Source of the DNA: Clostridiales bacterium
GTDB lineage: Bacteria; Bacillota; Clostridia; Oscillospirales; Oscillospiraceae
Direction of reading: 5' to 3'
DNA: 38,229 nt
Assembly: GCA_018374635.1 (NCBI GenBank)
Contig: JAHAEW010000027.1
Coordinates: forward strand, 1-38,229
Numbering within the stretch: position 1 is the first letter of the stretch; the number at the start of each line of letters is the position of its first letter. The position numbers and the translations under genes are program-made. This document shows positions 1-6,942 of this stretch, piece by piece. The notes under the pieces are model-generated. The model was not told the DNA's origin, made no database searches, and was given only the letters and a program-made list of their open reading frames with translations.

Positions 1-61
1 CAATGCACGGTTTCAATGCTTCTGAATAAGATTATAAACTATTTTACACGCCCCTGCAATA

Positions 62-90
62 TTGACAAGCGCACAAAAATAGGGTATTCT
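62..90 (+). promoter_or_regulatory. Strong sigma-A promoter of the interrupted tRNA-Ser
   Basis: TTGACA at 62-67, a 17-base spacer and TATTCT at 85-90. It points at the tRNA-Ser 5' fragment 50 bases downstream and, reading on, at the intact tRNA-Ser at 321. No terminator is visible between them, so this host promoter probably drives the replacement tRNA. The rest of 1-140 shows no gene. Confidence 0.65.
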
Positions 91-140
91 AATCAATACA
101 GTGATTGTGGCTTTGTGACGCTACCCGCCCACAGCCAGTT

Positions 141-182
141 GCAGCGGTATCCAAGTGGTCATAACGGGGCTGACTCGAAATC
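141..182 (+). pseudogene. 5' fragment of tRNA-Ser(CGA), E1 left junction
   Basis: These 42 bases match the first 42 bases of the intact tRNA at 321 with one mismatch (position 11, C for G). They cover the 5' acceptor strand, D arm and anticodon loop. After the core at 172-182 the sequence is unrelated, with no variable arm, T arm or 3' acceptor strand. I read it as the host tRNA left behind when E1, or an earlier element, recombined at the anticodon loop. It cannot fold as a tRNA. Confidence 0.8.
172..182 (+). other. attL core of element 1
   Basis: GACTCGAAATC, the anticodon loop (CTCGAAA) plus stem bases. The same 11 bases lie at 21145-21155 (proposed attR) and inside the intact tRNA at 352-362. 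The crossover is inferred to fall within them. Confidence 0.65.
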
Positions 183-268
183 GCTACGTCGGCGGGACGT
201 GCTAACAGCAAAAAAGCTATGTCTCCCAAGGGTTTCCGGGCGCGGGTGTGAGCGGCGCTTCGGAAAAA

Positions 269-294
269 CGCTAACAAAATGCTCACAGTTATCC
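269..294 (+). repeat. Putative integrase arm-type site, E1 left end
   Basis: Starts CGCTAACA and ends with GCTCACAGTT then ATCC. It matches 23 of 26 bases of 20974-20999 in the same orientation near the other end. Paired sites at both ends are expected of tyrosine-integrase elements; binding is inferred. The 183-320 stretch otherwise holds no gene. Confidence 0.5.
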
Positions 295-320
295 TGATTT
301 GCGTTCTCACAATTTGATAT

Positions 321-409
321 GCAGCGGTATCGAAGTGGTCATAACGGGGCTGACTCGAAATCAGTTTGCGAGCAATCGCACGAGGGTTCGAATCCCTCCC
401 GCTGCGCCA
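321..409 (+). tRNA. tRNA-Ser(CGA), intact, carried by element 1
   Basis: A class II tRNA of 89 bases. The acceptor strands GCAGCGG and CCGCTGC pair, followed by discriminator G and an encoded CCA. The anticodon loop is CTCGAAA (anticodon CGA, reads UCG). It has the long variable arm of serine tRNAs and a T arm with GGTTCGAATCC. It lies about 140 bases inside the E1 left junction. Its 5' half is almost identical to the interrupted copy at 141, so it looks like a functional substitute. Its loop still contains the full 11-base core and could be a new target. Confidence 0.93.
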
Positions 410-426
410 GAACGGGGCTCTGCCCC

Positions 427-466
427 AAAAAGGCGGAGCATCCAGTATGGATGCTCCGCCTTTTTG
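427..466 (+). terminator. Rho-independent terminator of tRNA-Ser
   Basis: A perfect 13-bp stem (432-444 with 448-460), a three-base loop and five T residues, 18 bases after the tRNA. Confidence 0.9.
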
Positions 467-497
467 TGAGAACAAATCGCTTTACAGGGTGATTTGT

Positions 498-674
498 TTG
501 GAACATATCAAAAAGGAACAGGCTATCCGGGAAGCGGTATTCTCCGCCCAAATGGAAGGGCTGCGGGTCACAGCTGAGACGGAACGCCGCATCCGGAAGA
601 TCCTAGACGGGGAATTAACCGTGGAGGAGCGCGTCCAACAGCTCAAGTCCAACGCCCGCAAACGGACCTGCTGA
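498..674 (+). CDS. VbhA-like antitoxin domain protein (orphan)
   Basis: A 58-residue protein with the look of the VbhA antitoxin family: a helix with a xxxxMEGLxVTxE pattern followed by ILDGELTVEERVQ. In that family the small antitoxin inhibits a Fic-domain AMP-transferase toxin encoded beside it. Here no Fic gene follows; the next gene is on the other strand. I chose TTG at 498, which gives an N-terminus of the form (M)EHIKKEQAIREAV and has a weak AGGGTG ribosome site upstream. GTG at 489 is the alternative. It sits between the tRNA terminator and the integrase block and may be a remnant or an anti-toxin scavenger. The family call is from pattern, not a search. Confidence 0.5.
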   Translation: MEHIKKEQAIREAVFSAQMEGLRVTAETERRIRKILDGELTVEERVQQLKSNARKRTC

Positions 675-711
675 AGCAGATTTTTTCTGACACAATCCAT
701 AAGAGATGATA

Positions 712-1302
712 TTACAGTGGCATAGGGCCCGGCCCCATGCCGCTGTTCTGTTTTACCGCCTGAAAGTCCTTCATCCAGGCCAGGTGTTGCTCCGAGAGGG
801 CGGCAATGTTCTGTCCCCCAGGGGATGCCAGCCAGCAGGCCAGAGACTCCTTGGACAGCAGGGTCGCCCTGCGGTAGTTCAGTCCCTTGATTTTTCCGGC
901 GTCCAGCCAGTGGTGGAGCGCGGAACGGCCGTAGCCGCACAGCTCCGATGCCTGGTGAACTGTGAGCATATCCGGACAGCCCTGCCACCGTTCCAGGAGA
1001 TAGGCGCACAGCCGGGCCTCGTCCAGCGCCCGCCGGGCCGGGCAGACGGGACGGGAACCGCCGGAGAAAGCCCCTCGGGGGATGGCATCCTCCAGCAGCC
1101 CGGCATCCCGCCGCTCCAGAAAAATGATCACATCCTCCAACTGAATGGAGAAGCGCCGAGTCTTTTTTCCGGAATCCACGCAGGGGATAATCCCCTGCTC
1201 CAGCAGCCAGCGGGCCTTCCGCTTGCTGATGTGGCAGATACGGTAGAGCTGGCCCATGGAGATGGTGGCCGGGTATGACTCCCGAAGAGATCCGTGGCCC
1301 AT
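712..1302 (-). CDS. Double helix-turn-helix DNA-binding protein
   Basis: A 196-residue protein with two excisionase-like helix-turn-helix units. The first is near residues 16-60 (YRICHISKRKARWLLEQG, then a GKKTRRFSI wing); the second is near 110-155 (TVHQASELCGYGRSALHHWLDAGKI). It has the same architecture as the gene at 37212-37802 in E2, with shared CHISK and GKKTR motifs. It begins 10 bases after the integrase stop, so the two are probably co-transcribed. I chose ATG at 1302 because GAGGTG lies a normal distance upstream; the E2 relative has the same arrangement. Role inferred: directionality factor or regulator of integration. Confidence 0.6.
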   Translation of the reverse strand: MGHGSLRESYPATISMGQLYRICHISKRKARWLLEQGIIPCVDSGKKTRRFSIQLEDVIIFLERRDAGLLEDAIPRGAFSGGSRPVCPARRALDEARLCAYLLERWQGCPDMLTVHQASELCGYGRSALHHWLDAGKIKGLNYRRATLLSKESLACWLASPGGQNIAALSEQHLAWMKDFQAVKQNSGMGPGPMPL

Positions 1303-1312
1303 GCCACCCACC

Positions 1313-2512
1313 TCACAGGGCGAGGGCCGACTCCGGCTCCGCTGCGAAAGCGTCGGAGATGGCCTGGGCCGACTCCAGCTTGGAGTTAAAATCCAGGTGG
1401 GAGTAGATATCAGCGGTGGTGGCGAAGGTAGAATGGCCCAGCCACTCCTGGATCTGCTTCATGGGGATGCCCTGGCTGAGCAGCAGGCTGGCACAGCTGT
1501 GGCGCAGATCGTGGAAGCGGATGTGCCGCAGACCGTGCTGTTTCAGCAGGAGCTTAAAGTGGTCGGTGATGTAGTTGGGGCGGAACAGCCTGCCCATCTC
1601 GTCGGTACACACGTAGTCCAGGTATTCGGTGCAGTAGGACTTCTTGAACAGCCGCCGGTACTCCTCCTGCCTGGCCCGCTGTTCGTCCAGCAGCGCCCGC
1701 ACGGCGGGGATCAGGGGCAGGGTGCGGAAGCTGGACTTGGTTTTCAGCTTGTCCTCGGTGTAGATCTGGTGCCTGCCGTCCACCATGCCCTCGGTGACCT
1801 TGTGGTTGATGGACAACGTGCCCTTTTCGTCGTCAATGGCGCTCCAGCGGATGCCCAGCACCTCGCTGCGGCGCAGGCCGTAGTAGGCCGCCAGCTGGAT
1901 CACCACCGAGATGGAGTCATCCTTCGTGGCCTCGAACAGGGCGGCCAGTTCCTCCCTTGTGTAGAATCCCGCCAGATACTTGCCCTTCTTGGGCCGGTCC
2001 ACCTGGTCAGCCACATTCCCATCCACCAGACCATTTTTCACGGCGTACTGGAGAGCCTTACGCACCACGGCGTGGTAGTGGATGACGGTATTGGCACCAC
2101 ATCCGTCAGCGAAGATGGAGCGGTGCAGTTCCCGGATGTGCTTGGGCTCCAGTTCCCGCAGCCGCAGGCCCCGCGCCCGGAAAAAGGGATCCAGCCGGGC
2201 GGCGATGAGCCCACGGTAGCTCTGGTAAGTGGTGCGCTCGATGGTGGGCGCGGTGATCTCCAGCCAGTCCCGCAGGAAGTCGGCAAACAGCTGGGACTCC
2301 TGCCCTGTCTTCCCCTCCTGGGGGAGGCCCAAGCTATACGCCCGCTTCAGCTCCTCCAGCTGGGCCTGAGCCTTGCGCTTGTTCCCCTTTACCGGGATGC
2401 CCAGGGCGATGGACTTTTGTCGCCGCTTCCCGTCCTCGTCGTACAGGTTCAAAATGGCCGTGTACCGGCCGTTGCGCTCGGCCAGACTGCCAGTGATCTC
2501 TCTGTGTTTCAT
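1313..2512 (-). CDS. int: Tyrosine recombinase / integrase of element 1
   Basis: A 399-residue phage-type site-specific integrase. An arm-binding N-terminal region (about 1-60) is followed by a core-binding SAM-like domain (about 70-165) and a catalytic domain (about 180-385). The expected catalytic residues are visible: R214 in YYGLRRSE, H334 and R337 in FHDLRHSC, H360 in WLGH and Y370 in ADIYSHLD. ATG at 2512 has AGGAGG just upstream; the open frame extends further but without a better site. It probably recombines at the tRNA-Ser(CGA) anticodon loop, given the junctions at 172 and 21145. It resembles but is clearly diverged from the E2 integrase. Confidence 0.93.
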   Translation of the reverse strand: MKHREITGSLAERNGRYTAILNLYDEDGKRRQKSIALGIPVKGNKRKAQAQLEELKRAYSLGLPQEGKTGQESQLFADFLRDWLEITAPTIERTTYQSYRGLIAARLDPFFRARGLRLRELEPKHIRELHRSIFADGCGANTVIHYHAVVRKALQYAVKNGLVDGNVADQVDRPKKGKYLAGFYTREELAALFEATKDDSISVVIQLAAYYGLRRSEVLGIRWSAIDDEKGTLSINHKVTEGMVDGRHQIYTEDKLKTKSSFRTLPLIPAVRALLDEQRARQEEYRRLFKKSYCTEYLDYVCTDEMGRLFRPNYITDHFKLLLKQHGLRHIRFHDLRHSCASLLLSQGIPMKQIQEWLGHSTFATTADIYSHLDFNSKLESAQAISDAFAAEPESALAL

Positions 2513-2582
2513 AAGTTCCTCCTCTCGCAATACAAAACGTCCGTCCAAGGTCTTGTGATGTTACCTTGGGCGGACGATTTTT

Positions 2583-2807
2583 TCAAGTCCTTTCTTCGGT
2601 TTCGCACAGGTAATCGATTACCGCCACCTTGGGGATCCGGTAGAGCCGCCCCATGCGGACACTGTGAATCCGGCCGCTTCGGAGCAGACCGTAGGTCATC
2701 CGCCGGCCGATCCCCAGCATCTCCTGGACCTGGGACGGCGTCAGGGCGTCCGGATAATGCCGGAACATGGCTCGGTAGCGGACCAGCTGCCGTTCTTCTC
2801 TGCGCAT
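2583..2807 (-). CDS. Excisionase-like helix-turn-helix protein
   Basis: A 74-residue protein of the small excisionase / MerR-like HTH_17 type. The central segment LTPSQVQEMLGIGRRMTYGLLRSGRIHSVRMGRLYRIPK has the usual helix-turn-helix, a short turn and a basic wing. It lies 70 bases upstream of the integrase on the same strand, the usual place for a recombination directionality factor. Expression is probably from the leftward promoter at 2837-2865. The E2 counterpart at 26500-26730 has the same fold and YP-D N-terminal pattern, but lies far from its integrase. Confidence 0.75.
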   Translation of the reverse strand: MRREERQLVRYRAMFRHYPDALTPSQVQEMLGIGRRMTYGLLRSGRIHSVRMGRLYRIPKVAVIDYLCETEERT

Positions 2808-2825
2808 GATTTTCTCTCCCCCCTA

Positions 2826-2865
2826 TTGACATTTTAATTGTAATTGATTATGATGATTACATCAA
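2826..2865. promoter_or_regulatory. Overlapping face-to-face promoters with a dyad
   Basis: Rightward: TTGACA at 2826-2831, 17 bases, TATGAT at 2849-2854. Leftward, reading the other strand: TTGATG at 2860-2865, 17 bases, TACAAT at 2837-2842. The two share the same DNA, so polymerases should exclude each other. An inverted repeat TAATTGA / TCAATTA (2841-2847 and 2862-2868) covers both. This looks like a switch between the excisionase-integrase block and the sigma-like gene. Confidence 0.6.
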
Positions 2866-2926
2866 TTACTCCGACTATTATATAGACGTTGCAGAGGACA
2901 AAAACGGAACCGGGGAGGGAAACTTT

Positions 2927-3433
2927 TTGCAAAGGAATATGTGGGACCGGAAGGAGGACGCTCTGAACCGGCGGCTGGAGGCGCTGGCGGCTCGGGAGGA
3001 CTGGGAGGGCGTGCTTCGGGAGCTGGATCAGTACGACGCCAACAACGAACGGCGGCACCAGGAGCACCGGGATGACTTTGATCTGGCTCTGCTGGACGGC
3101 CGTAGCTGTGAGGATGAGCCCTACCAGATCCCGAGGCGGCTGTGCCTCTTCCAGGAGGAGGCGTGGCTGGACATCATCTTCTCCCAGCGGGAGGAGGATC
3201 TGCCGGAGCTGGTATCGGAATATCCACTCAGCGCAGCTCTGCGGGAGCTGACGCCTCAGCAGCGGGAGATTCTAAGGCTGAATCTAGTATTTGACATCCC
3301 GGCCAGGGAGCTCGCTGAAAGAGCTGGGTGCACCACCCGAAACATCACCAAGCTACGGCAGAAGGCGCTGGAGAAACTTCGGGATCTTGTGGGCGGCGGC
3401 CAGCCAGAGACAACACTTCCGAAGACGGGTTGA
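2927..3433 (+). CDS. Sigma-70 region-4-like protein
   Basis: A 168-residue protein whose C-terminal part (about 106-154, LTPQQREILRLNL then ITKLRQKALEKLRD) matches the sigma-70 region 4 helix-turn-helix. No region 2 is visible. Such short sigma-like proteins are common on Clostridia mobile elements, where their targets are mostly unknown. The N-terminal 100 residues are charged, mostly helical in look and not recognised. Start TTG at 2927 is preceded by GGGGAGGGA at good spacing; an ATG 12 bases later lacks a site. Transcription probably comes from TTGACA/TATGAT at 2826-2854, opposite the integrase block. Confidence 0.7.
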   Translation: MQRNMWDRKEDALNRRLEALAAREDWEGVLRELDQYDANNERRHQEHRDDFDLALLDGRSCEDEPYQIPRRLCLFQEEAWLDIIFSQREEDLPELVSEYPLSAALRELTPQQREILRLNLVFDIPARELAERAGCTTRNITKLRQKALEKLRDLVGGGQPETTLPKTG

Positions 3434-3516
3434 CTGCCCAAAAAAGCGGGTGCTTCCTTGCACCCGATGTAGAAAGATGATATATTGATTACAAGTATTA
3501 CAATGGAGGAACTATC

Positions 3517-4233
3517 ATGGATCTGAAAACCATGTTTCCCAATTTGACCGTCATGTGGACCCGGTGGTCGGACTACCATGTCATCTCTCAATATGGAATG
3601 CATTTTTTGGTCCCTACACCGGATGCGACATCTCTGACCTATGACTGTACCCAGCAACCGGGTTCTCTGGTGGCAGATGCGCTGGATTTGGGCCGCCAGC
3701 TTGCCGCCAATACACAGGAGGCGGACAGCCTGTGCGCTTCGTTTGCGGCCCACTACGGCTTGCTCGGGCTGGACTACACAGGAGACACTTATGGTGCTGC
3801 ACAAGGATATGAACTCCCTGCCTCCATGTGCCCGCTGAACAGCCAGAAGTATGGAGACGATCTTGGGCAATTCCAGATGACCTTCATCGAACTCTACCAA
3901 CACTTCTGCACGGTGCGGGGAGAGGAATATCCGGCTGCTGGAAGTAAGTTTTTGGACCTTTCCGGGGTGCTGAACTATCGCCTGACCTGCGGACAGACAC
4001 CTCAGCTTATTTGGCAGACAGAAACCTTGAAAGAAGTTCTCTACCTCTTCTACGCCGCTTTGATCACAGACGGAAAGCCCACCCTGAAGGTCTGCAAGAA
4101 CTGCGGAAAGGTGTACTATAACCCCCATGCTAAGAGCGAGTTTTGCGGAACTAAGTGCAGGAATTATTACAATGTGAAGGCGTTTCGGGAAAAACAGTTA
4201 GGCCATGAGGAATCAAGTTTTTCTTCCATTTAG
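3517..4233 (+). CDS. Zinc-ribbon protein, DUF6076-like
   Basis: A 238-residue cytoplasmic protein with a C-terminal zinc-ribbon (CKNCGKVYYNPHAKSEFCGTKCRN, about residues 192-214) followed by a basic YNVKAFREK tail. This resembles the CGNR / DUF6076 group of accessory-element proteins, probably nucleic-acid binding; the function is not established. GGAGGA precedes ATG 3517. The gene sits between the sigma-like gene and the Shedu-like gene, matching the place of the larger zinc-ribbon gene (26889) before the restriction module in E2. Confidence 0.6.
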   Translation: MDLKTMFPNLTVMWTRWSDYHVISQYGMHFLVPTPDATSLTYDCTQQPGSLVADALDLGRQLAANTQEADSLCASFAAHYGLLGLDYTGDTYGAAQGYELPASMCPLNSQKYGDDLGQFQMTFIELYQHFCTVRGEEYPAAGSKFLDLSGVLNYRLTCGQTPQLIWQTETLKEVLYLFYAALITDGKPTLKVCKNCGKVYYNPHAKSEFCGTKCRNYYNVKAFREKQLGHEESSFSSI

Positions 4234-4256
4234 GTCTATTTTATAAGGAAAGATTT

Positions 4257-4265
4257 TGATATAAT
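4257..4265 (+). promoter_or_regulatory. Extended -10 promoter for the Shedu-like gene
   Basis: TGATATAAT, an extended -10 (TG, one base, TATAAT), 50 bases before the ATG at 4315. The -35 region is poor, as is usual for this class. Confidence 0.5.
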
Positions 4266-4314
4266 AGAAATGGTATACAGATTAATTGTTGTCAAATTAA
4301 GAAAGGAGGCTGCT

Positions 4315-5091
4315 ATGGATACCATAACAACACAGAGTAAAGGGAGTAACTTTGTTGAAGTTAAAGACGAGTTTGTTCTCGATGAGACAGAAAGAACTAG
4401 AACAGTATTCAAAGCAGCAATGCATTCGGGCGGCATCCGCAGAGATATAATACGTTATAGGAAAAATTCTGATGGAACATGTGAGGAACTTATCCCCGTC
4501 AATTTCAATTCACTCCATCCGGATGATGGTATAAAAATAACCTTGCCAACCGATGCGATACGAATTCTATTTGAAAAGCTAAAGGAATTAGAAGTGATAC
4601 TTCAAAAGCGCGGAATTCGTTATGGGACACATGATTTCACCATCGCAGATGCTTCAACACTGGTGATCAACAACAAAAACAAGGCTACCATTATTCGAAA
4701 ACTATTAGAGGCTGATCTAGGGGAAGAGGTATGGAATCAACTTACCCAGAATAATCCTGATATAGCAACTAGATTGGCTGCTGCCAAACTCCATGAAGAT
4801 AGAATCATTTCACTGCGTACTTTTGAGCAGATGCTGTCTGATGAAAAACTGACAGAGAATGATTGGCAAAACTTTTTTGAGGAAAATATATGGATTTTTG
4901 GTTATGGTCTCCGCTATCAGATTTTGCGCTTGATCCAGGCGCAACCTAATTACGGCGGAGCTACCGTTTCCGGGATGGGGGGACAAAGGGGAGACTTTCT
5001 GACTGCTACCGAAGCTGAAACGAAATTTACTTGCCTAAGAGTTTGTTTGAAAAATGCAGCATACCCAATCGGCGGGTCTTTTGCTCTCTAG
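4315..5091 (+). pseudogene. Shedu-like (DUF4263) defence protein, 3'-truncated
   Basis: AAGGAGG precedes ATG 4315. The first 240 or so residues look like a Shedu SduA-type protein. The diagnostic stretch is WQNFFEENIWIFGYGLRYQIL, then GMGGQRGDFLTATEAETKF, which leads into the DUF4263 nuclease core. In the family this is followed by an EIKKP-type catalytic motif. Here the match stops about 5037 and the frame runs 18 residues into unrelated sequence to a TAG. The catalytic part is not found elsewhere in the window. Codon use is AT-rich relative to the cargo. It was probably a phage-defence gene and is now inactive, broken by the same event that brought the cargo. Confidence 0.65.
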
Positions 5092-5360
5092 GCGGCACAA
5101 TTTTCCCTTGAAATCTGTCAAGATCACCACAGAAAAATTACTTTCCAGCAGTTTAAAATTCGTCACCGCCAGGAATATCACCATTTTTTACCAAGCTCTA
5201 ACTCAGTAGCAATCAGGTGCCGCCGCTGGTATACCGTTGGCATATTCTAGGGCAGGCAGCAATCTGACTGAGCAAGATGAAAGGGCTTGCCGTCTGTGGA
5301 AAGCAGACAGCAAGCCCTTTCGGCTGCTTGAACAATTTCTAATTCAATACATTGTCTGTC
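5092..5360. other. Junction stretch between E1 left arm and cargo
   Basis: No convincing gene. It contains one hairpin (AAGGGCTTGC at 5281-5290 pairing with 5310-5319, and GTCTG with CAGAC) without a clear T run. It is not recognisably part of either the Shedu gene or the cargo operon. Confidence 0.4.
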
Positions 5361-5432
5361 TAGCCCTTTAGGGGCGCTACAACGCGGGACGGCAGATTTT
5401 TTCTCCTTTGCTTTTGTGGACTGCATGCTCGC
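5361..5432 (+). repeat. 72-bp terminal inverted repeat, left copy
   Basis: It begins TAGCCCTTTAGGGGCGCTA and ends GCATGCTCGC. Its reverse complement lies at 17007-17078 with 71 of 72 bases identical. The pair brackets the catabolic cargo. No transposase is encoded between them. Confidence 0.85.
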
Positions 5433-5495
5433 TGAGCAGATGGCCCCTCTGCGCCGGTTGGTACCTTATCAACACCCAGCCACGCTGCCTTGAAA

Positions 5496-5716
5496 TCAGA
5501 GGCGGTGTGCTGGCATGCTCCTAGCGGCCTCATCCTGAGCTTTGTCGTCCGCCCGCTTGACCACGCGGATGCCGACAATCAGCGCGACGGCGGAGACAAT
5601 GGCGCAGGCAAGTACAAAATTGTCCTGCAGGGTGAACAAAAGTGGTCAATGAGCATGACGGTCACGATCAGGACACAGCCGAACCCCTGAAGCTGCCGCC
5701 CCCGCTGTCTGGACAT
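5496..5716 (-). pseudogene. Frameshifted small two-helix membrane protein
   Basis: From ATG at 5716 the first frame reads a basic start (SRQRGRQ), then a hydrophobic helix GCVLIVTVMLIDHF, and then becomes meaningless. Dropping to the next frame near 5641-5646 gives FTLQDNFVLACAIVSAVALIVGIRVVKRADDK and stops at 5496. A single lost T in a T run near 5643 would explain it. The intact product would be about 73 residues with two membrane helices. It is the last gene of the YjiG/YjiH operon, 22 bases after yjiG. Family not recognised. Confidence 0.55.
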
Positions 5717-5738
5717 GCTGATTCTCTCCTCTCCGAAC

Positions 5739-6260
5739 TTACTGAATGCCCATGATCGCCAGGATGACGCGCATAATTACTAAGCTGATGGCCGCGTCCA
5801 GCAGGCAGATCACGATGAGCAGGGGGTGCCACTTCTTGTTGGAGCCGGTGACCAGCACAATGCGGGCGTAGTGGCCGATCAGGGTGCCCATCAGGATACA
5901 GGCGGGCAGCATCATGGAAGCCTGGCCCAGGGTGAGGGTGCCAGCCTGGTACATGGAGGCGGCGGTGGCGCAGCCGGAGGCCTTGGCGAAGAAGGCGGAG
6001 ATCAGCACGGCGAAGGCCTCGCCGGGCAGGCCGAATAGGTTCATGACGGGGGACATGACCACACCCAGCAGGTCCATCAGGCCGGTCTCCTGGAGGATGT
6101 ACACCAGCACATAGCCCAGGATCATTGCGGGGGTTATGTTCTCAATGCCCACCTTGAAGCCTCTGGCGCAGCCCTTCAGGAAGGTATCGACGACAGAGGG
6201 CTTTTTCTCTTTTGCCGGGGCGGCCGGCTGGACGGCCGCGGTTTTCGTCTCGTTGCTCAT
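5739..6260 (-). CDS. yjiG: YjiG-like nucleoside-recognition (Gate) membrane protein
   Basis: A 173-residue inner-membrane protein with four or five hydrophobic segments after a charged 25-residue start. The GLPGEAFAVLISAFFAKASGCATAASMY segment is typical of Gate-domain proteins such as YjiG and SpmB. Its start overlaps the stop of the YjiH gene by four bases (ATGA), so the two are coupled and probably form one complex. In E. coli, yjiG and yjiH sit beside the isoaspartyl dipeptidase gene iadA and a LysR gene. Here they follow an M20 peptidase under a LysR gene, which suggests a role in peptide or amino-acid movement. The substrate is unknown. Confidence 0.75.
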   Translation of the reverse strand: MSNETKTAAVQPAAPAKEKKPSVVDTFLKGCARGFKVGIENITPAMILGYVLVYILQETGLMDLLGVVMSPVMNLFGLPGEAFAVLISAFFAKASGCATAASMYQAGTLTLGQASMMLPACILMGTLIGHYARIVLVTGSNKKWHPLLIVICLLDAAISLVIMRVILAIMGIQ

Positions 6261-6913
6261 GCTGTCTTTCCCTCCTTGCTGCGTTTCTTGCCGGACAGGC
6301 GCAGAATGATGCGCACGATGTTGGCGCCGATGATCTTGCAGAAGACCATGATCAGGATGCAGGGGCCCAGGGCCACCGGGCTGATGGCCACCAGGGGTGC
6401 GCCGCCGGTAATGGTGTTGTTGATGCAGGCCGAACCGGCGTACTGATAGGCCACGAAGATGGTGCGCTCGTCATCGGTGATGGAGCCCTCCTCATAGAGG
6501 TCGCGGGTCATAACCGCGGCCACGTCGGAGCCGGTAAAGCTGGAGATGAAAGCGATGCCGCACTTGCCGGGGATGCCCAGCAGGGGGCGCAGCAGGGGAC
6601 GGAACAGGATCTCAGAGGCTTTGTAGGCGCCCAGCTGCTCAAACACGGCCAGCAGGCCGCAGAAGAACATGACGGCGGGGATCAGGTTGAAGCCAGCCAT
6701 GAAGCCGTCCTTGGCGCCGGTGCCGCCTGAGCCGATCAGGTTGGCGCCCGTGTCGCCGATGGTGCCGAAGGCACCCGACAGGTTGGTGAAGTCCAGCACC
6801 TTGATAGGGCCGTCCATGGTGCGGAAGGCGCCGGAGAGGATCAGGATCAGCACGATGAGCGCAATCCATGCGCCTACGCCGACCTTCTCACTCTTTGCTT
6901 TTTTCTCTTCCAT
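6257..6913 (-). CDS. yjiH: YjiH-like nucleoside-recognition (Gate) membrane protein
   Basis: A 218-residue membrane protein with about five hydrophobic segments and the Gate-domain signature FISSFTGSDVAAVMTRDLYEEGSITDDERTIFVAYQYAG. It is the partner of YjiG, with which it overlaps by four bases. AAGGAGG lies eight or so bases before ATG 6913; the longer open frame upstream has no site. The start is 29 bases after the M20 peptidase stop, in one leftward operon. It probably forms a transporter or membrane gate with YjiG. Confidence 0.75.
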   Translation of the reverse strand: MEEKKAKSEKVGVGAWIALIVLILILSGAFRTMDGPIKVLDFTNLSGAFGTIGDTGANLIGSGGTGAKDGFMAGFNLIPAVMFFCGLLAVFEQLGAYKASEILFRPLLRPLLGIPGKCGIAFISSFTGSDVAAVMTRDLYEEGSITDDERTIFVAYQYAGSACINNTITGGAPLVAISPVALGPCILIMVFCKIIGANIVRIILRLSGKKRSKEGKTA

Positions 6914-6942
6914 GGTGATTTTTCCTCCTTCTTTCACAGGTT

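Noticed and set aside
321..409. E1 tRNA as a host gene restored by an element-borne 3' half
   Set aside because: Then the E1 boundary would be at 352 and the right junction should carry the displaced 3' half, which it does not; the arm site at 269-294 also places this stretch inside E1.
1256..2809. Long rightward frame of 517 codons opposite the E1 integrase
   Set aside because: It is the GC-rich antisense shadow of a clear integrase and has no domain or ribosome site.
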